From positions 1 through 8,765 of the forward strand of contig JAUNSE010000062.1 of the NCBI GenBank assembly GCA_030539415.1: a stretch of DNA of 8,765 nt. Reading direction: 5' to 3'. A model generated the notes under the pieces. It was not told the DNA's origin. It ran no database searches and worked only from the letters and a program-made list of their open reading frames with translations. Shown piece after piece: positions 6,338-8,765 of this stretch (the first letter of the stretch is position 1; each line of letters starts with the position of its first letter). The translations under genes were made by a program, and so were the position numbers. Origin of the DNA: Desulfovibrionaceae bacterium (GTDB lineage Bacteria; Desulfobacterota; Desulfovibrionia; Desulfovibrionales; Desulfovibrionaceae).

Positions 6338-6429
6338 GGAGAGATGTCCGAGTTGGCCGAAGGAGCACGATTGGAAATCGTGTAACGGCTTATCCCCGTT
6401 CCAGAGTTCGAATCTCTGTCTCTCCGCCA
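6338..6429 (+). tRNA. tRNA-Ser (anticodon GGA)
   Basis: This is a complete 92-nt class II tRNA. The acceptor stem GGAGAGA (6338-6344) pairs with TCTCTCC (6419-6425), followed by discriminator G and an encoded CCA (6427-6429). The anticodon arm CACGA-TTGGAAA-TCGTG gives anticodon GGA, reading UCC and UCU. The long variable arm (CGGCTTATCCCCG region) and the T-arm GTTCGAATC are typical of serine tRNAs. It stands alone behind its own promoter. The region after it drops in GC and carries repeats, and serine tRNAs are frequent integration targets, but I find no second copy of its 3' end in the window. Confidence 0.97.
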
Positions 6430-6434
6430 CTTTT

Positions 6435-6486
6435 GAAAACAACAGGACCTTGCTCGATTCTATGTCGGCAAGGTCCTTTTGTTTTC
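6435..6486 (+). terminator. Long hairpin terminator of tRNA-Ser
   Basis: A 19-bp stem with a single C-T mismatch joins 6435-6453 to 6468-6486: the inner GGACCTTGC/GCAAGGTCC is perfect, and the outer GAAAAC/GTTTTC is also perfect. The loop is 14 nt. The descending arm carries TTTTGTTTT right after the GC core, and the ascending arm provides the matching A-rich tract, so the structure can end transcripts from both directions. Confidence 0.88.
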
Positions 6487-6764
6487 AGCAACTTGCATCG
6501 CCAGGCGTTCATGGACGAACTCATAGACAGGCGTGAACCGCCAGAAAACTGTTAGATTTTTGTTAGATCAGATGGAGCAGGCGGCTTCCCTCAACTGAGG
6601 TGCATGCGGCGCAGACTGCCCGGATTATTATCTCCGATGCTGCTGGCCGGAAACGCTTGGCACAGACTGTCTGGCCTGTCTGAAAACGCTGGCTGCTGCG
6701 ACCGTTCGCTTCACATGCCGGAGGCGTCGTCCCCCGGACGCTGAGACATGTCCCGGTGGCGCAG
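6487..6764. other. Low-GC gap after tRNA-Ser, no gene found
   Basis: GC is about 47% in the sampled line at 6541-6600. The gap holds an imperfect inverted repeat, GGCGTTCA (6504-6511) with TGAACCGCC (6534-6542); a tandem octamer TGTTAGAT (6550-6557 and 6561-6568); and a short perfect dyad CCTCA/TGAGG (6589-6600). Reading frames on both strands are short or of implausible composition. I see no recognisable integrase or transposase fragment. Confidence 0.5.
6550..6568 (+). repeat. Tandem octamer TGTTAGAT, 11-nt period
   Basis: Two identical TGTTAGAT copies start at 6550 and 6561. The 11-nt period puts both on the same face of the helix, as expected for paired protein binding sites. They lie 120 nt beyond the tRNA-Ser CCA end. 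Confidence 0.5.
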
Positions 6765-6796
6765 CAAAGGAAAGAGCCGGGAAAATATCCCGGCCC
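6765..6796 (-). terminator. Terminator of the minus-strand orphan gene
   Basis: On the minus strand, GCCGGGA (6794-6788 read in reverse complement) pairs perfectly with TCCCGGC over 7 bp with a 5-nt loop, followed by TCTTTCCTTTG. It begins 10 nt after the stop codon of the 6804-7202 gene, and its orientation supports that gene being real. Confidence 0.7.
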
Positions 6797-6803
6797 TTCT
6801 GTC

Positions 6804-7202
6804 TCAGTCTTTGGATTCCTTGCCGTGCAGCGGCGGCACATCGTGGAACTCCGCGCCGAATTTCTTCATGCGCTGCCTGCGGTATTTCTCCCTGGACTCT
6901 CTGAATTCGGGATGCCACTCCCACTCGCCGACCTTGCGGACCCACCTGGCGAACAGACAGTTGTGCGAAAGCCTGGTGACCTCGACTTCCCACGTCTCGC
7001 CGTATTCTCCGCCGACCGACGAGGTGCCGTCTGGAAACACCACTATTCCCTTTCCCTGAAAGTCCGCCGTCGCGTCCGGATAGAATCTCCCGATAAGAGG
7101 ACGTGTGCCGTCCTCCCTGTACTTGCCATGACAGTTCGACACGATTATGCGGCAGCCTGGACGAAGTATCGCGTGCACATTGGTGAAATTGTCGCAAAGC
7201 AT
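6804..7202 (-). CDS. Uncharacterised 132-residue protein downstream of tRNA-Ser
   Basis: I do not recognise the family. The ATG at 7202 is preferred because GAGGAA (7216-7211) lies 8 nt upstream; the in-frame ATG at 7271 has no ribosome site and would overlap the predicted transcription start. Residues about 12-95 look beta-rich and compact (LRPGCRIIVSN, then GKGIVVFPDG, GGEYGETWEVEVTRL and NCLFARWVRKV), a pattern seen in small OB/TRAM-like barrels, though this is only a resemblance. Four cysteine/histidine positions (C17, C24, H25, C82) lie in the barrel part. Residues 98-116 are highly basic (RESREKYRRQRMKK), which suggests nucleic-acid contact. There is no signal peptide or membrane segment. 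The gene has its own promoter, leader hairpin and terminator, and sits in lower-GC DNA. It may be a transferred or accessory gene. No function is claimed. Confidence 0.72.
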   Translation of the reverse strand: MLCDNFTNVHAILRPGCRIIVSNCHGKYREDGTRPLIGRFYPDATADFQGKGIVVFPDGTSSVGGEYGETWEVEVTRLSHNCLFARWVRKVGEWEWHPEFRESREKYRRQRMKKFGAEFHDVPPLHGKESKD

Positions 7203-7233
7203 TCCTGTTCTTCCTCTTCTGGGCCTCTGGAAG

Positions 7234-7260
7234 CAGGTTTTGCAATCAATTGCAAACCTG
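7234..7260. repeat. Leader inverted repeat of the orphan gene
   Basis: CAGGTTT (7234-7240) and GCAAT (7242-7246) pair with ATTGCAAACCTG (7249-7260), with a single bulged T (7241) and a 2-base centre (CA). Flanking bases 7230-7233 and 7261-7264 extend the stem, including one G-U pair. It falls just after the predicted minus-strand transcription start, so it would be the 5' hairpin of the mRNA or an operator. On the plus strand it is followed by TTTCTT and could act as a terminator of rightward transcription. Confidence 0.7.
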
Positions 7261-7273
7261 TTTCTTGTCATGA

Positions 7274-7302
7274 ATACTACCCGACTGACAGAAAATCGTC
7301 AA
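7274..7302 (-). promoter_or_regulatory. Sigma70-type promoter of the orphan gene
   Basis: On the minus strand, TTGACG (7302-7297) and TAGTAT (7279-7274) are 17 bp apart. The start site would be near 7267, giving a leader of about 65 nt that contains the large inverted repeat. One copy of the repeated 16-mer fills most of the spacer. Confidence 0.78.
7283..7298. repeat. Direct repeat copy 1 over the orphan-gene promoter
   Basis: GACTGACAGAAAATCG occupies the spacer and the inner edge of the -35 box of the minus-strand promoter. It matches copy 2 at 14 of 16 positions. A protein bound here would compete with RNA polymerase. Confidence 0.55.
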
Positions 7303-7361
7303 CAACCGACGGTTCTTTTCTGCCGGAGCCATTTTCACATATTATCAGTGCGATAGCACCG

Positions 7362-7377
7362 GACTGACAGGATATCG
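7362..7377. repeat. Direct repeat copy 2
   Basis: GACTGACAGGATATCG lies 79 bp from copy 1, in the same orientation, upstream of the minus-strand promoter and also upstream of the radical SAM gene. Confidence 0.55.
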
Positions 7378-7412
7378 CCCGGATGCGGCCGAGCGGCGCG
7401 GGGATTTTGTCT

Positions 7413-7468
7413 TGTCCGGACAGGGGAGGCGGCGCGCGCCGAAACTGCCGCAGATCCCCTTCCCCTGT
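7413..7468 (+). promoter_or_regulatory. Structured leader of the radical SAM gene
   Basis: A 10-bp palindrome TGTCCGGACA (7413-7422) overlaps a nested stem: ACAGGGGA (7420-7427) pairs with TCCCCTGT (7461-7468), enclosing GCGGC/GCCGC (7429-7433 with 7447-7451). A 12-bp palindrome, CGCCGCGCGGCG, lies nearer the gene. In DNA this rich in GC, part of the pairing may be chance. Confidence 0.35.
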
Positions 7469-7579
7469 TCCCGACAGGCCTTATTCTTTCCAAAGAAGCA
7501 CCGCCCTTCCCGCAGCAAGAAAGCCAGCGCCCCGCCTGTGCACGCGCCGCGCGGCGAAAAGGCTTTCACGGAGTTTCCC

Positions 7580-8470
7580 ATGCAATTCACCGAACCGGTC
7601 ATGCGCCCTCCGAGCGAGGCGCACTCCCTGCTGCTCAGAGCCACGCAGGGCTGCAGCTACAACGACTGCCACTTCTGCTACGTTTCGAGGAACCATCCCT
7701 TCATGGCCGCCACAGTCGAGCAGTTCGAGGAGGAGGCCGCCTCGCGCAAAGACGCCTTTCCCGAGGACACGCCGGTCTATCTTGTCGGCGCCAATCCTTT
7801 TGTTCTGCCCGCCGCGCGCCTCAGGGACTATATCGCCGTGCTGCGCAGGCACTATCCCCGCTTTTCCAGGCTCAGCATGCAGAGCCGCATCATGGACATA
7901 CCCGGCAAGACCGACGAGGAGCTTGCCGAACTGCGCCGCCTCGGCCTGTCCCATCTCTATATCGGCACCGAGAACGGCCATGACGGCGTGCTGAAACTCT
8001 TCAACAAGGGAAATACCGCGGCCGACGCCGTCGGGCAGCTGCTGCGCCTCGACAGGGCAGGCATACGCTACACGCTCTTCTACGTGCTCGGCCTGGGCGG
8101 CAGGGGCATGGGCCGGGCCTGCGCCCTGGCCACGGCCGCCATGTTCAATCAGGTTCATCCCGAACTCATAACGACAACCGGCATGACCATCTTCGAGAAC
8201 ACGCCGCTGGCCGACATGGTGCGCGAGGGAACCTTTGTCGAGGCCGGAGAGCGGGAGAAGATAGAGGAACTGCGCCTCTTTCTGCAGGAGCTGACGGTGG
8301 ACACGCGCTACGACGGCATCCACTATCTCAATCCGCTCAACTACCGCTTCTCCAACTCCGACGCGGAGGAGAAGGCGCGCGTCCTGGCCGATATCGACGA
8401 AGTGCTGGCCACCTGTTCGGACGAGGAGCTGGAGCTGATGGTCAGCCGCGGGCAGATGCGCTCGCTCTGA
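7580..8470 (+). CDS. Radical SAM protein, substrate unknown
   Basis: The ATG at 7580 follows GGAG (7570-7573) at 6 nt. The open frame runs upstream to a TTG, but that extension is basic, low-complexity and has no ribosome site. The 296-residue protein opens with RPPSEAHSLLLRATQGCSYN (9-28), a start I recognise from a large uncharacterised radical SAM family. The cluster ligands are C25, C30 and C33, spaced CX4CX2C instead of the textbook CX3CX2C. Later barrel elements include LSHLYIGTENG (123-133), VLGLGG (169-174) and TTTGMTIFENTPL (198-210). No SPASM-type extra cysteine cluster or B12 domain is seen, so only one [4Fe-4S] cluster is expected. It should cleave S-adenosylmethionine to a radical in the anaerobic cytosol. 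Neighbours give no clue to the substrate. Confidence 0.88.
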   Translation: MQFTEPVMRPPSEAHSLLLRATQGCSYNDCHFCYVSRNHPFMAATVEQFEEEAASRKDAFPEDTPVYLVGANPFVLPAARLRDYIAVLRRHYPRFSRLSMQSRIMDIPGKTDEELAELRRLGLSHLYIGTENGHDGVLKLFNKGNTAADAVGQLLRLDRAGIRYTLFYVLGLGGRGMGRACALATAAMFNQVHPELITTTGMTIFENTPLADMVREGTFVEAGEREKIEELRLFLQELTVDTRYDGIHYLNPLNYRFSNSDAEEKARVLADIDEVLATCSDEELELMVSRGQMRSL

Positions 8471-8488
8471 GTTTCCTCCCCGCCTGCG

Positions 8489-8532
8489 GCGCCCGGCTCT
8501 TCCGAACGCGCAAAGCCGCGTCCGCCGGGCGC
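8489..8532 (+). terminator. Nested stem-loop after the radical SAM gene
   Basis: GCGCCCGGC (8489-8497) pairs perfectly with GCCGGGCGC (8524-8532), and inside the loop ACGCG (8506-8510) pairs with CGCGT (8517-8521). It starts 19 nt after the stop codon. No T-tract follows, so it may be a stability or processing element, or a Rho-assisted stop, rather than a classic terminator. Confidence 0.45.
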
Positions 8533-8679
8533 AGCTTCTGGCAGAATCAGGCAAATAATCAGCATGATCGGCCCTGTCACCCCGGCCGGCATGAGGCTAC
8601 AGTCCTGACACAAGACATGAGACGGAGACAGGGCGCTGCCCTTCCCCGCCCCCAACACCTTTTCCATCAGGGAGCTGCC

Positions 8680-8765
8680 ATGAACAGTTCAGACAAGGCC
8701 AGGGCCTGCAGAGACAGGCTCTTTGCCGGCCAGGAATTCACTCTGGCCGAGACCGATCCGGAATT
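8680..8765 (+). CDS. 5' part of a gene, possibly carboxymuconolactone-decarboxylase-like
   Basis: The ATG at 8680 follows GGGAG (8670-8674) at 5 nt, and the frame is open to the window edge (28 complete codons). The visible start, in particular RLFAGQEFTLAETDPE (13-28), resembles from memory the N-terminus of carboxymuconolactone decarboxylase / AhpD-type proteins, where a phrase like TDPEF-EIF-NFAF follows. The catalytic cysteine region would lie beyond the window, so the assignment is tentative. A 209-nt gap with a nested stem-loop separates it from the radical SAM gene. I found no convincing promoter there; an AATAAT (8554-8559) has no matching -35. Confidence 0.55.
   Translation, partial: MNSSDKARACRDRLFAGQEFTLAETDPE

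Larger units (their letters stand above)
7203..7579. other. Divergent intergenic region between the orphan gene and the radical SAM gene
   Basis: This 377-nt region holds the minus-strand promoter and leader hairpin of the orphan gene, a repeated 16-mer, and a structured GC-rich leader for the radical SAM gene (7413-7468). A TATTAT (7340-7345) could be a plus-strand -10 box, but no fitting -35 was found. GC shifts from about 42% (7261-7320) to very high values after 7380, so a composition boundary lies here. Confidence 0.5.

Noticed and set aside
6563..6841. 92-codon minus-strand frame after the orphan gene
   Set aside because: It spans the orphan-gene terminator, has no ribosome site, and has an implausible residue composition.
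6628..7245. 205-codon minus-strand frame overlapping the orphan gene
   Set aside because: Arg/Gln/Gly-rich composition and a different frame from the coherent 132-residue protein; it reads through the terminator.
7203..7271. Upstream ATG (7271) for the orphan minus-strand protein
   Set aside because: It has no ribosome site and falls at or before the predicted transcription start; the added residues come from the inverted repeat.
6338..7400. tRNA-Ser-anchored intact genomic island
   Set aside because: No integrase and no second copy of the tRNA 3' end are present in the window, so only a decayed or atypical remnant can be suggested.
7412..7579. Upstream TTG start for the radical SAM protein
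   Set aside because: The extra 56 residues are basic and repetitive, overlap GC palindromes, and lack a ribosome site.
7481..8554. 357-codon minus-strand frame opposite the radical SAM gene
   Set aside because: It is a shadow frame; the plus strand has the ribosome site, cysteine motif and family start.

Overview
The window is a GC-rich bacterial chromosome segment (a sampled line of hisD is about 63% GC). It reads most like a member of the Desulfovibrionales. From memory, the order hisD-purC-fabI recurs in Desulfovibrio, and the radical SAM and HD/P-loop proteins have close counterparts there. This is an inference from protein wording and gene order, not a search. Housekeeping genes fill most of the window, and one short stretch of different composition follows a tRNA gene.

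Layout. Positions 1-52 may be the end of an insertion sequence or neighbouring unit (weak). A tRNA-Leu(CAG) lies on the minus strand at 106-192, with its own promoter (203-231) and terminator (53-88). On the plus strand, 495-1553 encodes an HD-domain phosphohydrolase fused to what looks like a decayed polynucleotide-kinase P-loop domain. A near-consensus promoter (1628-1656) then drives ddh, meso-diaminopimelate dehydrogenase (1747-2679), which ends at a hairpin terminator. A 345-nt gap rich in perfect inverted repeats precedes hisD (3025-4326), purC (4415-5314, GTG start), fabI (5342-6106) and an overlooked 45-codon single-pass membrane peptide gene (6125-6262). These four probably form one operon. 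The enzymes cover the last step of histidine synthesis, a purine step leading to AICAR, and the enoyl reduction of fatty acid synthesis.

The operon is followed by tRNA-Ser(GGA) (6338-6429) with a promoter very like that of tRNA-Leu and a long hairpin terminator. After it the GC content drops (42-47% in sampled lines) through about 6490-7380. This stretch holds tandem octamers and one isolated minus-strand gene (6804-7202) for an uncharacterised 132-residue protein. That gene has its own sigma70-type promoter, a leader hairpin, a terminator, and a repeated motif over its promoter. It is the most accessory-looking part of the window.

The plus strand resumes with a radical SAM protein of unknown substrate (7580-8470, CX4CX2C cluster motif) and a nested stem-loop. 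The window ends in the first 28 codons of a gene that may encode a carboxymuconolactone-decarboxylase-like protein. I found no CRISPR array, toxin-antitoxin pair, complete mobile element or clear anti-phage system. The best candidates for new biology are the HD/pseudo-kinase fusion, the small membrane peptide, and the tRNA-Ser-linked orphan gene with its control region.
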